A DNA stretch of 64,000 bases from Desulfatitalea tepidiphila (GTDB lineage: Bacteria; Desulfobacterota; Desulfobacteria; Desulfobacterales; Desulfosarcinaceae), in assembly GCF_001293685.1 (NCBI RefSeq), contig NZ_BCAG01000003.1, positions 186,001-250,000 of the forward strand, read 5' to 3'. The notes below the pieces were generated by a model, which made no database searches, was not told where the DNA came from, and worked only from the letters and a program-made list of their open reading frames with translations. Both the position numbers and the translations under genes were made by a program. Of the stretch, positions 54,432 to 63,368 are shown one piece after another (position 1 is the stretch's first letter; each line of letters opens with the position of its first letter).

Positions 54432-54605
54432 ATGCCTGAAAAAGACCTCCCTTGTTCAAGAAAAATCTATCCGTCTCCTTTTTCTGTAAGGCTAAATCAA
54501 GAGGAGCGCGATGAATTAGAAAAAATGGCAGGTGGCCTGCCTTTGGGCACGTATATAAAGGAAAGCCTCTTTGTCAGGCGTCGCATAGGACCATATAGCC
54601 GTTAG
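54432..54605 (+). CDS. Small MobC/ribbon-helix-helix-like accessory protein
   Basis: 57 residues from ATG 54432 to TAG 54605. The core FSVRLNQEERDELEKMAGGLPLGTYIKESLF resembles plasmid-mobilisation and recombinase-associated accessory proteins (pattern SVRLTxEERxxLExxAxGxxLxxYIRxxLF). A poly-G stretch before the ATG may serve as the ribosome site. Its position just inside the left attachment site, upstream of hipBA, suggests it belongs to the mobile element. Confidence 0.6.
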   Translation: MPEKDLPCSRKIYPSPFSVRLNQEERDELEKMAGGLPLGTYIKESLFVRRRIGPYSR

Positions 54606-54615
54606 TCTATAATAA

Positions 54616-54703
54616 TGGTCATTGAGCCTATCTATGATTATTATTGTGGTCATTTTATTTAATTTTCTTGCAAATCTAAGCAATGCCAATTATATTGGTC
54701 ATT
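54616..54703. promoter_or_regulatory. hipBA promoter with three TGGTCATT repeats
   Basis: TGGTCATT occurs at 54616-54623, 54647-54654 and 54696-54703. A promoter-like TTGCAA (54668-54673), 17-base spacer and TATATT (54691-54696) overlaps the last copy. The repeats are candidate operators for autorepression by HipB. Confidence 0.5.
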
Positions 54704-54754
54704 AACAGTTCTTATGACTAATATGTTAGCCATTACAGTTAGGTGTATAGTGAA

Positions 54755-55084
54755 ATGAGAAAAAGAACATATTCAAAATACGCAAAAGAAGCTGCCTTTT
54801 TGCTTGGTCAGCAAATCAAACTTGGACGTAAGAAACGCAGGTGGTCCGAGAAAAACCTTGCTGATAGAGCTGGTATTTCAAGAGCGACGCTACAAAAAAT
54901 AGAATCCGGTGAAATGAGCCCCTCAATTGGGCTGGTATTCGAAACGGCTGCTTTGGTTGGCGTGAATCTTTTTGAGCAAGATAATCAGCGTCTTGAAACC
55001 AGTCTTGATCTGACGCAAAGTAAGATTGCTTTGCTACCCAAACGCATCCAGAGTAGGAAAAAGGCTGTAAATGATGACTTCTAA
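54755..55084 (+). CDS. hipB: HipB-like XRE-family antitoxin/repressor
   Basis: 109 residues from ATG 54755. A helix-turn-helix lies at about 20-75 (LGQQIKLGRKKRRWSEKNLADRAGISRATLQKIESG split over its helices), typical of the XRE fold. The basic tail (KRIQSRKKAVNDDF) is as in HipB-type proteins. Its last 14 bases overlap hipA, so the two are coupled. It should bind HipA and repress the operon at the TGGTCATT repeats. Confidence 0.88.
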   Translation: MRKRTYSKYAKEAAFLLGQQIKLGRKKRRWSEKNLADRAGISRATLQKIESGEMSPSIGLVFETAALVGVNLFEQDNQRLETSLDLTQSKIALLPKRIQSRKKAVNDDF

Positions 55085-56336
55085 GCAGAAAAACAATGAA
55101 GCTTTTGTTTGGATTTGGCTGCCGGGTGCGACAAAGCCTGTTGTTGCCGGAAAGCTTGAGAGCGACAATGGCCTTATCCATTTCAACTATGGTAAAAGCT
55201 ATCTTGAGCGCATAGGCGATATACCACCTGCCATTCCTATCTATGAGCCGGAATTGCCCTTAAAGCCTGGAATTTTACCTCTTACACAAGGCCTTGAAAT
55301 GCCAGGTTGCATCCGGGATGCTGCGCCTGATGCATGGGGGCGACGCGTTATAACCAACAAGCAGTTAGGACTAAAAGGAAAGGATACAGATACATCCGAG
55401 TTAGATGAGCTAACTTATCTCCTAGAATCCGGTTCCGACCGTATTGGCGCACTTGATTTTCAGAACTCACCCACTGAATATCGTCCACGATCAGCCAATA
55501 ATGCGACTTTGGAAGAATTGTTGGAATCTGCGGATCGCGTGGAAAAAGGTGTACCTTTAACACCAGAGCTGGATAATGCGTTATTCCATGGAAGCTCTAT
55601 AGGTGGTGCACGGCCAAAAGCTTTGATCGAAAATCAGGGCACCAAATACATTGCCAAATTTTCGTCCAGCACCGACCTGTATAGTGTCGTTAAGGCAGAA
55701 TATATCGCTATGAGATTAGCCGCACTTTCCGGTCTGGATGTTGCTCAGGTGAAAATGGTTCAAGCTGCGGGAAAGGACGTCTTGCTTATCGAACGTTTTG
55801 ATCGAATTCATACCGGTGATGGGTGGGCACGCAAATGCATGGTCTCCGCCCTGACCATGTTTGGCCTTAATGACATGACAGCCCGATACGCCAGCTATGA
55901 AGATTTTTCAGAAATTATACGACACCGTTTCACAGAACCCAAGAATACGCTTAAAGAGTTGTATGGCAGGCTGGTATTTAATATTTTGTGTGGAAATACA
56001 GATGACCATGCCCGCAACCATGCGGCCTTTTGGGATGGGAAAGTGCTTACCTTAACTCCAGCTTACGATATTTGCCCGCAAGGACGAACGGGGAACGAAG
56101 CATCTCAAGCTATGAAAATATCGGGAGAAAACAATCTTAGTCAACTTAAATCCTGCCTTGAGGCGGCTCATCATTTCCTGCTGTCTAATGAAGATGCGAT
56201 GTCGGTATCTGCACGTATAGAGCATGGTATTCGTAAATATTGGGATTCAGTATGTGAAGAAGCTCAGCTTAGCGAGATAGACAAAAAGCGCCTATGGAAT
56301 CGTCAATTCCTAAATCCATTCGCTTTTGAAGAATAA
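55071..56336 (+). CDS. hipA: HipA-family serine/threonine kinase toxin
   Basis: 421 residues. The N-terminal subdomain contains the P-loop-like SSIGGARPKALI (with the autophosphorylated-Ser type position), a Lys in KYIAKFSS, and the hinge LLIERFDR. The catalytic loop NTDDHARNHAAFW and metal-binding PAYDICPQ complete the kinase. HipA kinases phosphorylate glutamyl-tRNA synthetase or other targets and cause dormancy; the exact target here is unknown. Key residues appear intact, so it may still be active. AT-rich codon use contrasts with the surrounding chromosome. Confidence 0.93.
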   Translation: MMTSKQKNNEAFVWIWLPGATKPVVAGKLESDNGLIHFNYGKSYLERIGDIPPAIPIYEPELPLKPGILPLTQGLEMPGCIRDAAPDAWGRRVITNKQLGLKGKDTDTSELDELTYLLESGSDRIGALDFQNSPTEYRPRSANNATLEELLESADRVEKGVPLTPELDNALFHGSSIGGARPKALIENQGTKYIAKFSSSTDLYSVVKAEYIAMRLAALSGLDVAQVKMVQAAGKDVLLIERFDRIHTGDGWARKCMVSALTMFGLNDMTARYASYEDFSEIIRHRFTEPKNTLKELYGRLVFNILCGNTDDHARNHAAFWDGKVLTLTPAYDICPQGRTGNEASQAMKISGENNLSQLKSCLEAAHHFLLSNEDAMSVSARIEHGIRKYWDSVCEEAQLSEIDKKRLWNRQFLNPFAFEE

Positions 56337-56435
56337 CTTTTGCCAAAACTTCACATAGGCCCCTGAGGTGGTATAGCCGAAATGGACACTCCGAAAAGCA
56401 TGAGGTATAAACCATCATCTTTTTGGAGGTGAAAA

Positions 56436-56732
56436 ATGGGTCAGAACGGCAGAGGATTCACAAAGGAATTCAAAGTTGACGCTGTCAAACTGGTCACCGA
56501 GCAAGGGTACAAGCTCTCAGAGGCCGCTCGCAACCTTGAGATCGATTCCAGCGTTTTAAGACGCTGGAAGGAACAGATTGAAAAGGAAGGCATGCAGGCC
56601 TTTCCCGGCAAGGGGTTCATGACGGCTGAAAAAGAGGAGCTGCACCGGCTTCGCAAAAAGGCCAAGCAGCTTGAGATGGAGCGCGACATATTAAAAAAGG
56701 CCAAGGCCTTCTTTGCCAACCTGTCGAAGTGA
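56436..56732 (+). CDS. IS3-family transposase OrfA
   Basis: 98 residues. HTH_Tnp_1 type: FTKEFKVDAVKLVTEQGYKLSEAARNL (split helices), RRWKEQIEKEG, and a leucine-zipper end LRKKAKQLEMERDILKKAKAF. OrfA recognises the element ends and joins OrfB by frameshift. A short sequence with TGGACACTCCG (56381-56391) upstream may be the left end of the IS. OrfB follows in an overlapping frame but is cut short. Confidence 0.9.
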   Translation: MGQNGRGFTKEFKVDAVKLVTEQGYKLSEAARNLEIDSSVLRRWKEQIEKEGMQAFPGKGFMTAEKEELHRLRKKAKQLEMERDILKKAKAFFANLSK

Positions 56733-56980
56733 GATTCGACTTTATCCGGCAGCAAAAGAGGGCCTTCCCTGTCACCGTTTTGTGCAAGGTGATGAGGGTA
56801 AGCCGGAGCGGGTTTTACCAGTATTTGAGATATGGCAGTGGGGTCATCATTGATACTGATTTCCTCCTGCTTTCCAGGGTCCGACAGATTCATTCGAACA
56901 CACGTGGGACCTATGGTTCTCGTCGGATGTCCAAGCAGCTACGGGACGATGGCCATGATGTAGGCCGGTATCGGCCTTAA
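56729..56980 (+). pseudogene. IS3-family transposase OrfB, truncated
   Basis: 83 residues beginning FDFIRQQKRAFPVTVLCKVM and reaching TRGTYGSRRMSKQLRDDG, the N-terminal helix-turn-helix part of OrfB (usually near 280 residues). The integrase catalytic domain with its DDE residues is missing; the sequence runs into the serine recombinase remnant at about 56985. No right terminal repeat is seen. Confidence 0.85.
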
Positions 56981-56987
56981 AGGGACC

Positions 56988-57696
<709 letters not shown>

Positions 57697-57735
57697 TCAA
57701 GTAAAGGCCTCTTATAGCGTTTCCGCCTGGTGGCG

Positions 57736-58074
57736 TCAAGGTGTTTTTTGGGAGGCATCTCCGGCCAAAGCGGTCAGTTTTGCTTTGAGTTCGGATTGTT
57801 CTTGGGTCGAGAGGGTTCCCTGCTTGGCGCGGATGCGGACCTGCTTCTGCCGGCTGGTCTGGCCGGCGACGATCTCGATGGTCGATTTGGGGCGGCCCAG
57901 GGCCTTGGACAGTACTTCGACACACTGCTTGTTGGCGGCGTTGTCCACGGGCGGGGCGGTGAGGCGGATTTTCAGAGCCTTGTCGTGGAGGCCGATAATA
58001 CCGGTTTTGGATGCACGTGGCTGCACCGTCACCCAGAAGGTGATGCCCTGTTCGCCGGTCTGGATCTCAAGCAT
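57736..58074 (-). CDS. DUF167/YggU-family protein
   Basis: 112 residues with the family core VQPRASKTGIIG, LKIRLTAPPVDNAANKQCVEVL and a C-terminal SRQKQVRI. The function is unknown in all bacteria; small conserved cytoplasmic protein. It overlaps the end of the thioesterase gene by 8 bases, so the pair is coupled. Confidence 0.9.
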   Translation of the reverse strand: MLEIQTGEQGITFWVTVQPRASKTGIIGLHDKALKIRLTAPPVDNAANKQCVEVLSKALGRPKSTIEIVAGQTSRQKQVRIRAKQGTLSTQEQSELKAKLTALAGDASQKTP

Positions 58075-58486
58075 GCGATGTCCCGCTCTGTTTGCGGATG
58101 AGTTCGCGGATAAAGGCCGGCGGTCGAATGACGCGGCCTTGGCGGTTGGTGAAGGCGTGGCGGGTGTGGCCGGTGGCGTGAACGGTCAGGTCGTCCTCGC
58201 TGGTGATGCGGTAGTCGATCTTCATGCCGGCCTTCATTTCCGTGTCCAGGGTCGAGTGGATGATCAGGACGTCGTCGTAGTGGGCCGGTGTCATGTACTT
58301 GCAGTAGGCTTCGGATACGGGCAACAGGATGTCGCGCGATTCGATCTCGCGATAGGGCAGCCCCCAGTCGCGCAACAGCTCGGTGCGCCCGATCTCGAAC
58401 ATGCGCAGGTAGTTGGCGTAGTAGACGTATCCCATGTTGTCCGTATCGCCGTAAATGACACGGTAGCGGGTCTGTCGGGTGAGCAT
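58067..58486 (-). CDS. YbgC-type hotdog-fold acyl-CoA thioesterase
   Basis: 139 residues. The catalytic pattern YGDTDNMGYVYYANYLRMFEIGR (split over two helices) carries the conserved Asp of the 4HBT family; LEYxxP-type LPVSEAYCKYM follows. These enzymes hydrolyse short acyl-CoAs in the cytoplasm. Coupled to yggU. Confidence 0.92.
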   Translation of the reverse strand: MLTRQTRYRVIYGDTDNMGYVYYANYLRMFEIGRTELLRDWGLPYREIESRDILLPVSEAYCKYMTPAHYDDVLIIHSTLDTEMKAGMKIDYRITSEDDLTVHATGHTRHAFTNRQGRVIRPPAFIRELIRKQSGTSHA

Positions 58487-58498
58487 GGGTATCCTTAA

Positions 58499-59104
58499 TT
58501 ACGAGGCGAGCAGTGCACCGATCTCCTTCTGCAGGGCCTCGTAGTCATGGGTGACGGGAAACTGGGGAAATTCGGCCACGACATTTTCGGGCGGCCGGAA
58601 GAGCAGGCCGTGCTCGGCCTGTTCGAGCATGTTGATGTCGTTGTAGGAGTCGCCCATGGCGATCACCTGGAAGTTGAGTCCCTGCAGGGCCTGGACGGTG
58701 TGGCGCTTGGCGTCGGGCTGCCGCAGGTGGTAATCGGCGATGGCGCCCTCGGCATCGATGCCCAGCGAGTGGCAGAAGAGGGTGGGCCAGCCGAGCTTGG
58801 CCATGAGCGGTTTGGCGAATTCGATGTAGGTATCGGATACGATGATCACCTGGGTCTGGTTGCGCAGCCAGTCGAGGAATTCGACGGCGCCCGCCAATGG
58901 GTCCATGGTGTCGATGACGTCGGTGATGTCTTTCAACTTCAGACCGTTTTGCTTCAATATGGCCAGCCGTTTGCGCATCAGGGCATCGTAGTCGGAGATG
59001 TCCCGGGTGGTCAGGCGCAGCTCTTCGATGCCGGTTTTGCGGGAGACGTGAATCCAGATCTCGGGCACCAATACACCTTCGAGGTCAGTACAGACGATTT
59101 GCAT
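58499..59104 (-). CDS. thrH: ThrH-type phosphoserine phosphatase/phosphoserine:homoserine phosphotransferase
   Basis: 201 residues, HAD superfamily. Motif I is CTDLEGVLVPE (nucleophilic Asp), motif II VIIVSDTYIEF, and motif III GDSYNDINMLEQA. The exact ThrH form of motif I (DLEGVLVPE) separates it from ordinary SerB. ThrH transfers phosphate from phosphoserine to homoserine, which suits the downstream homoserine dehydrogenase gene on the same strand 97 bases upstream. Confidence 0.93.
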   Translation of the reverse strand: MQIVCTDLEGVLVPEIWIHVSRKTGIEELRLTTRDISDYDALMRKRLAILKQNGLKLKDITDVIDTMDPLAGAVEFLDWLRNQTQVIIVSDTYIEFAKPLMAKLGWPTLFCHSLGIDAEGAIADYHLRQPDAKRHTVQALQGLNFQVIAMGDSYNDINMLEQAEHGLLFRPPENVVAEFPQFPVTHDYEALQKEIGALLAS

Positions 59105-59201
59105 AAGCTTCTCACTGTCGGTTTTCGATGACTGTTTTAGATTTTTTTGATGGCTGCGCTAATGCCGGAAGATCGCTTCACCTATTTCGAGAAAGATTGG
59201 C

Positions 59202-60533
59202 CTACTCAGCAGTCTCGGCGGCCGTGGCGTTTTCATCTTCGATGCGGATCACCACGGGCGCCGGCCCCACCACCTCGAGACGGTCGATTTCGGCCAGGGC
59301 TTTCTGGACGTCGGCCTCCCTGGCATGATGGGTGATGATGACAATGGGGACATGGCCGTTGGTTTTGCGGCCCTTTTGCTGCACCGATTTGATGCTGATG
59401 CCGTTTTGGCCGAGTATGCCGGCAAGCGCAGCCAATACGCCCGGCCGATCTTCCACGGCAAAGCGGAAGTAGTAGTGGGTGACGATGTCGGTGATCGGCA
59501 GGATCGGCATGGTTTTGATCTGATCGGGCTGGTAGGCCATGGAAGGCACGCGGCCGGCGGCGCCATACTGGATGTTGCGCGCCAGATCGACGATATCGCT
59601 GACCACGGCGCTGGCCGTGGGCATCATGCCGGCGCCGAAGCCGGAAAGAAAAAGATTCTGCACCGCATGGCCGGTCACCGTGATGGCATTCAGCGAGCCG
59701 GAGACATTGGAGAGGATGTTGTCTTCGGGGATCATGGCCGGATGAACCCGCGCCTCGATTTTATCGCCTCGGTTTTTGCAGATGGCGAGCAGTTTGATGC
59801 GGTAGCCGAAATCCCGGGCGAACTGGATATCGAGGGGTGTGATCTTGGAGATGCCCTCCACGTAGACATCGTCGAAATTGATCCGCATGCCATTGGCCAG
59901 GGCTGCCAGGATGGCGAGCTTGTGGGCCGCGTCCAGGCCTTCGATGTCCAGGGTGGGATCGGCTTCGGCATATCCGTTGGCCTGGGCCTGGGCCAGGGCC
60001 TGGTCGAAGGGCAGCCCTTCGTCGGTGATCTTGGTGAGGATGTAGTTGCAGGTGCCGTTGAGAATGCCCACCAGGGCCTGGATTTCGTTGGCTACCAGGG
60101 CTTCGCGCAGGGACTTGATGATGGGGATGCACCCGGCCACGCTGGCTTCATAGGCCAGGTCCACCCCGGCTGCCTGTGCCGCCCGGAACAGTTCGTTGCC
60201 CTGCTTGGCCAGCAGGGCCTTGTTGGCGGTGACTACGTGTTTGCCCTTTTCGATGGCGGCCGAAATGAACTCCCTGGCCACCGTCAGGCCGCCGATCATT
60301 TCGACGACGATGTCGATTTCCGGATCGTTGATGATGGTCCAGGCGTCCTGGATGAAGACGCCGGGCCCGAAGACGATGCCCCGGTCAGTGGTCTGGTCCA
60401 GGTCGGCCACATATTTAAGATCCAGCGCAATGCCGGTCCGTTGTTCGATCATGTGTTGCTTTTCAATCAGCAACCGGGCGACACCGGTGCCCACCGTGCC
60501 GCATCCTATCATTCCCAGTTTTACGGGGCGCAT
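59202..60533 (-). CDS. hom: Homoserine dehydrogenase with ACT domain
   Basis: 443 residues. N-terminal NAD(P) site KLGMIGCGTVGTGVARLL, catalytic regions ANKALLAKQG and AYEASVAGCIPII, GILNGTCNYILTKI, and a C-terminal ACT domain (about 355-430; YYFRFAVEDRPGVLAALAG) that usually confers threonine feedback. It reduces aspartate semialdehyde to homoserine. Upstream of thrH and downstream of an aminotransferase gene on the same strand, in an amino-acid biosynthesis set. Confidence 0.96.
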   Translation of the reverse strand: MRPVKLGMIGCGTVGTGVARLLIEKQHMIEQRTGIALDLKYVADLDQTTDRGIVFGPGVFIQDAWTIINDPEIDIVVEMIGGLTVAREFISAAIEKGKHVVTANKALLAKQGNELFRAAQAAGVDLAYEASVAGCIPIIKSLREALVANEIQALVGILNGTCNYILTKITDEGLPFDQALAQAQANGYAEADPTLDIEGLDAAHKLAILAALANGMRINFDDVYVEGISKITPLDIQFARDFGYRIKLLAICKNRGDKIEARVHPAMIPEDNILSNVSGSLNAITVTGHAVQNLFLSGFGAGMMPTASAVVSDIVDLARNIQYGAAGRVPSMAYQPDQIKTMPILPITDIVTHYYFRFAVEDRPGVLAALAGILGQNGISIKSVQQKGRKTNGHVPIVIITHHAREADVQKALAEIDRLEVVGPAPVVIRIEDENATAAETAE

Positions 60534-60670
60534 GGCGAATTACTCCTTATTTATTGACGCAATAGAAGCGCAATTTCGTATAACCGGCCGGGCAAAGTCA
60601 ATAAAAAAAGGCCTGCAAACCGGTTCGACCGGGTTCCAGCCCGGCGGCGGGTGTAGGGGTGCTGTTGGGA

Positions 60671-61837
60671 TTACATCACCTTCCGGATGCCGCGAATGGC
60701 CTGGTTGATGCGCATGTTGTTTTCGATCAGTGCGAAACGCACGTATTCATCCCCATATTCCCCAAAGCCCAAACCCGGAGAGACGGCCACCTGGGCCTCG
60801 TTGATGAGAAACTTGGAAAATTCCACCGATCCCATGTGGCTGTACTTGGGCGGAATCTTGGCCCACACGAACATCGTGCCCTTGGGGCTGGGCACGTCCC
60901 ATCCGGCCCGGTTCAGGCCGGTGATCAGCGTATCGCGGCGCGACCGGTAGGTGTCGACGATTTCGCCCACGCATTCCTGTGGGCCGTTGAGGGCGATGAT
61001 GGCCGCGATCTGGATCGGTTGGAAAATGCCGTAGTCCAGGTAACTTTTGATGCGCCGTAAGGCGAAGATGATCTCGGGGTTGCCCACGCAGAAGCCGACC
61101 CGCCATCCGGCCATGTTGTAGCTCTTGGACATGGAGAAAAATTCCACCCCCACATCTTTGGCGCCCTTGGCCTGCAGGAAACTCGGGGCCTGGTAACCGT
61201 CGAACACCAGGTCGGCGTAAGCGAAATCATGGATCACCATGATCTTGTGTTCCTTGGCGAAATCCACCACCCGCTGGAAAAAATCGAGATCCACCACCTC
61301 GGTGGTCGGGTTGTGCGGGTAGCTGATGATCAGCAGTTTGGGACGCGGCCAGGACTGCCGGACCGCGTTCATGAGGTTCTCGAAGAAATCCTGGCCCGGC
61401 CCCACCGGCACGCCGCGCACATCGCCGCCGGCGATGATGGCCGAGTAGGGATGGATGGGATAGGTGGGGGTAGGGGTGAAGACCACATCGCCCGGCCGGA
61501 TGGTGACCAGCACCAGGTGCGACATGCCCTCCTTGACCCCGATGGTGACGATGGCTTCTCGGTCCGGGTCGATGGCCACGTCGTATCGCCTTTGGTACCA
61601 GGCCGCGATGGCATGGCGCAGCTTGGTGATTCCCATCGAGGCCGAGTAGCGGTGGTTATGAGATTTGCGGACCGCCTCGACCAGTTTGTCGACCACATGG
61701 TCGGGGGTGCCCATATCCGGATTGCCCATTCCCAGGTCGATGACATCCTCTCCTCTGCGGCGGGCCTGCATTTTGATTTCGGTGACTTGGGCGAAGACAT
61801 AAGGCGGCAGCCGGTCCAGACGGGCGAATTCAACCAT
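60671..61837 (-). CDS. PLP-dependent aminotransferase, AlaC-like (alanine-type)
   Basis: 388 residues of fold-type I class I aminotransferases: substrate-side [24 protein letters not shown] (Asn), [13 protein letters not shown] (Asp) and the PLP lysine in [15 protein letters not shown], then Arg in [11 protein letters not shown]. The combination DLGMGNPD and NAGWR-type SKSYNMAG fits the AlaC/YfdZ group, which makes alanine from pyruvate and glutamate. ATG 61837 is chosen for GGAAGG and the family start; the frame is open 25 codons further. Confidence 0.92.
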   Translation of the reverse strand: MVEFARLDRLPPYVFAQVTEIKMQARRRGEDVIDLGMGNPDMGTPDHVVDKLVEAVRKSHNHRYSASMGITKLRHAIAAWYQRRYDVAIDPDREAIVTIGVKEGMSHLVLVTIRPGDVVFTPTPTYPIHPYSAIIAGGDVRGVPVGPGQDFFENLMNAVRQSWPRPKLLIISYPHNPTTEVVDLDFFQRVVDFAKEHKIMVIHDFAYADLVFDGYQAPSFLQAKGAKDVGVEFFSMSKSYNMAGWRVGFCVGNPEIIFALRRIKSYLDYGIFQPIQIAAIIALNGPQECVGEIVDTYRSRRDTLITGLNRAGWDVPSPKGTMFVWAKIPPKYSHMGSVEFSKFLINEAQVAVSPGLGFGEYGDEYVRFALIENNMRINQAIRGIRKVM

Positions 61838-61930
61838 GGCGTTTCCTTCCGGGTATGATAGTGCTGTCCCATATGGTGATGGGGCGGGCGGTTTTTCTGC
61901 GTTTGCGTCCAACCCTATAAAAGCGTGTAG

Positions 61931-61960
61931 TAAAAGTCAAAAATTTTGTTTTGACTTTTA
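61931..61960. repeat. Perfect AT-rich inverted repeat between divergent genes
   Basis: TAAAAGTCAAAA (61931-61942) and TTTTGACTTTTA (61949-61960) are exact reverse complements with a six-base spacer, between the aminotransferase and purM starts. It may be an operator for one of them; the right arm also contains TTGAC-like -35 sequence. Confidence 0.5.
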
Positions 61961-62056
61961 GGGCCCATCAGTTTATCTATGCAGCTGTTTTTTCAGAGAT
62001 TGTTTGCAAGCCGCCGAAAATGGCGAAATTTGGTTCAAGATCCTCAGGAGATCCCC

Positions 62057-63103
62057 ATGGACAAACCGTTAACATACAGCGATGCCGGCGTTGACATCGA
62101 CAAGGCCGACCAACTGGTTCATACGATCAAGAAGATCGCCCAAAAGACCCGGGTACCGGGTGTTATGGGCGAGATCGGCGGCTTCGGCGGGCTCTTTTCC
62201 CTCAACACCGCCAACATGGAAAGCCCGGTGTTGGTCAGTTCCACCGACGGGGTGGGCACCAAGCTCAAAATCGCCTTTCTCATGGACAAGCACGACACGG
62301 TGGGGATCGACCTGGTGGCCATGTGCGTCAACGATATTATCGTGCAGGGAGCAAAGCCTCTGTTTTTCCTGGACTATTTGGCTACCGGGAAGATCGAGGA
62401 CGAGAAGCTGACCCAGATCATCGGCGGCGTCGGCGCCGGATGCCAGGAGGCGCACTGTGCCCTGATCGGGGGAGAGACCGCCGAGATGCCGGGGTTTTAT
62501 GCCGACGGCGAGTACGACCTGGCCGGTTTCGCCGTGGGATTGGTCGACAACAACAAGATCGTGGACGGATCGGAGATCCAGGTCGGCCACCAGATGATCG
62601 GCATCGCCTCCAGCGGCCTGCACAGCAACGGCTATTCGCTGGTGCGCAAGATCTGTTTCGATGTGCTCAAGATGGATGTCCACACCCATGTTCCGGACCT
62701 GGGCCGGACCCTGGGAGAAGAGCTGCTCACGCCCACGCGGATCTATTCCGAGACCGTGCAACATCTGATCCGCGGGCTGCCGATCCGGGGATTGGCCCAT
62801 ATTACCGGCGGCGGCATCGTCAACAATGTGCTGCGGATCATTCCCAAGGCTTGCGGGATTGCGCTGCACCGCGGCAGTTGGGAAACCCCGCCGATATTCA
62901 AGTTTTTGCAGGAGGCGGGCAAGGTGACCGATGACGAGATGCTGCGAGTGTTCAACAACGGGATCGGCATGGTGACCGTCGTTCCCGAAGACGCCGCCCA
63001 GGACATCGTCGCCCGCCTGTTGGCCATGAAGGAGAAGGCCTGGGTCATCGGCGAAATCACCGAGAGGGAAAGCGGGGGCGATAGCCGTTTTCGCTGGATG
63101 TAG
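62057..63103 (+). CDS. purM: Phosphoribosylformylglycinamidine cyclo-ligase
   Basis: 348 residues from ATG 62057 (CAGGAG at 62045-62050). Family motifs: TYSDAGVDIDKADQLV, LVSSTDGVGTKLKIA, CVNDIIVQGAKPLFFLDY, LIGGETAEMPGFY and GLHSNGYSLVRK. It catalyses the fifth step of purine synthesis (FGAM to AIR). An in-frame extension to 61979 lacks similarity. Monocistronic as far as visible. Confidence 0.97.
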   Translation: MDKPLTYSDAGVDIDKADQLVHTIKKIAQKTRVPGVMGEIGGFGGLFSLNTANMESPVLVSSTDGVGTKLKIAFLMDKHDTVGIDLVAMCVNDIIVQGAKPLFFLDYLATGKIEDEKLTQIIGGVGAGCQEAHCALIGGETAEMPGFYADGEYDLAGFAVGLVDNNKIVDGSEIQVGHQMIGIASSGLHSNGYSLVRKICFDVLKMDVHTHVPDLGRTLGEELLTPTRIYSETVQHLIRGLPIRGLAHITGGGIVNNVLRIIPKACGIALHRGSWETPPIFKFLQEAGKVTDDEMLRVFNNGIGMVTVVPEDAAQDIVARLLAMKEKAWVIGEITERESGGDSRFRWM

Positions 63104-63368
63104 GTGGTCCCCATCCACAGATGGCCAATCGACCTATTTGTGGACGGGTACCAGCTGTTCTGGGAATTTTAATGATACGAAAGCTTTTCGATCTTTTCTC
63201 CCGTTTCCTTAAATGGGTGGCCAAGGGTGCGCAAGACCAGCCGCCCTGTCGCAGTTGAGGGCTCCGCAGCGGGGACACCCGGGCGGTGTCCAAACCTCGC
63301 AAGTAATCCAGAGCACCCTTCTCCTCGCGCATCCCTCCATCGGCCCAAGGCAGCCAAAGGTGATCAAC

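Noticed and set aside
54037-54459. A 140-codon minus-strand open frame left of the island
   Set aside because: It runs through two terminator hairpins and the attachment repeat and has no recognisable domain.
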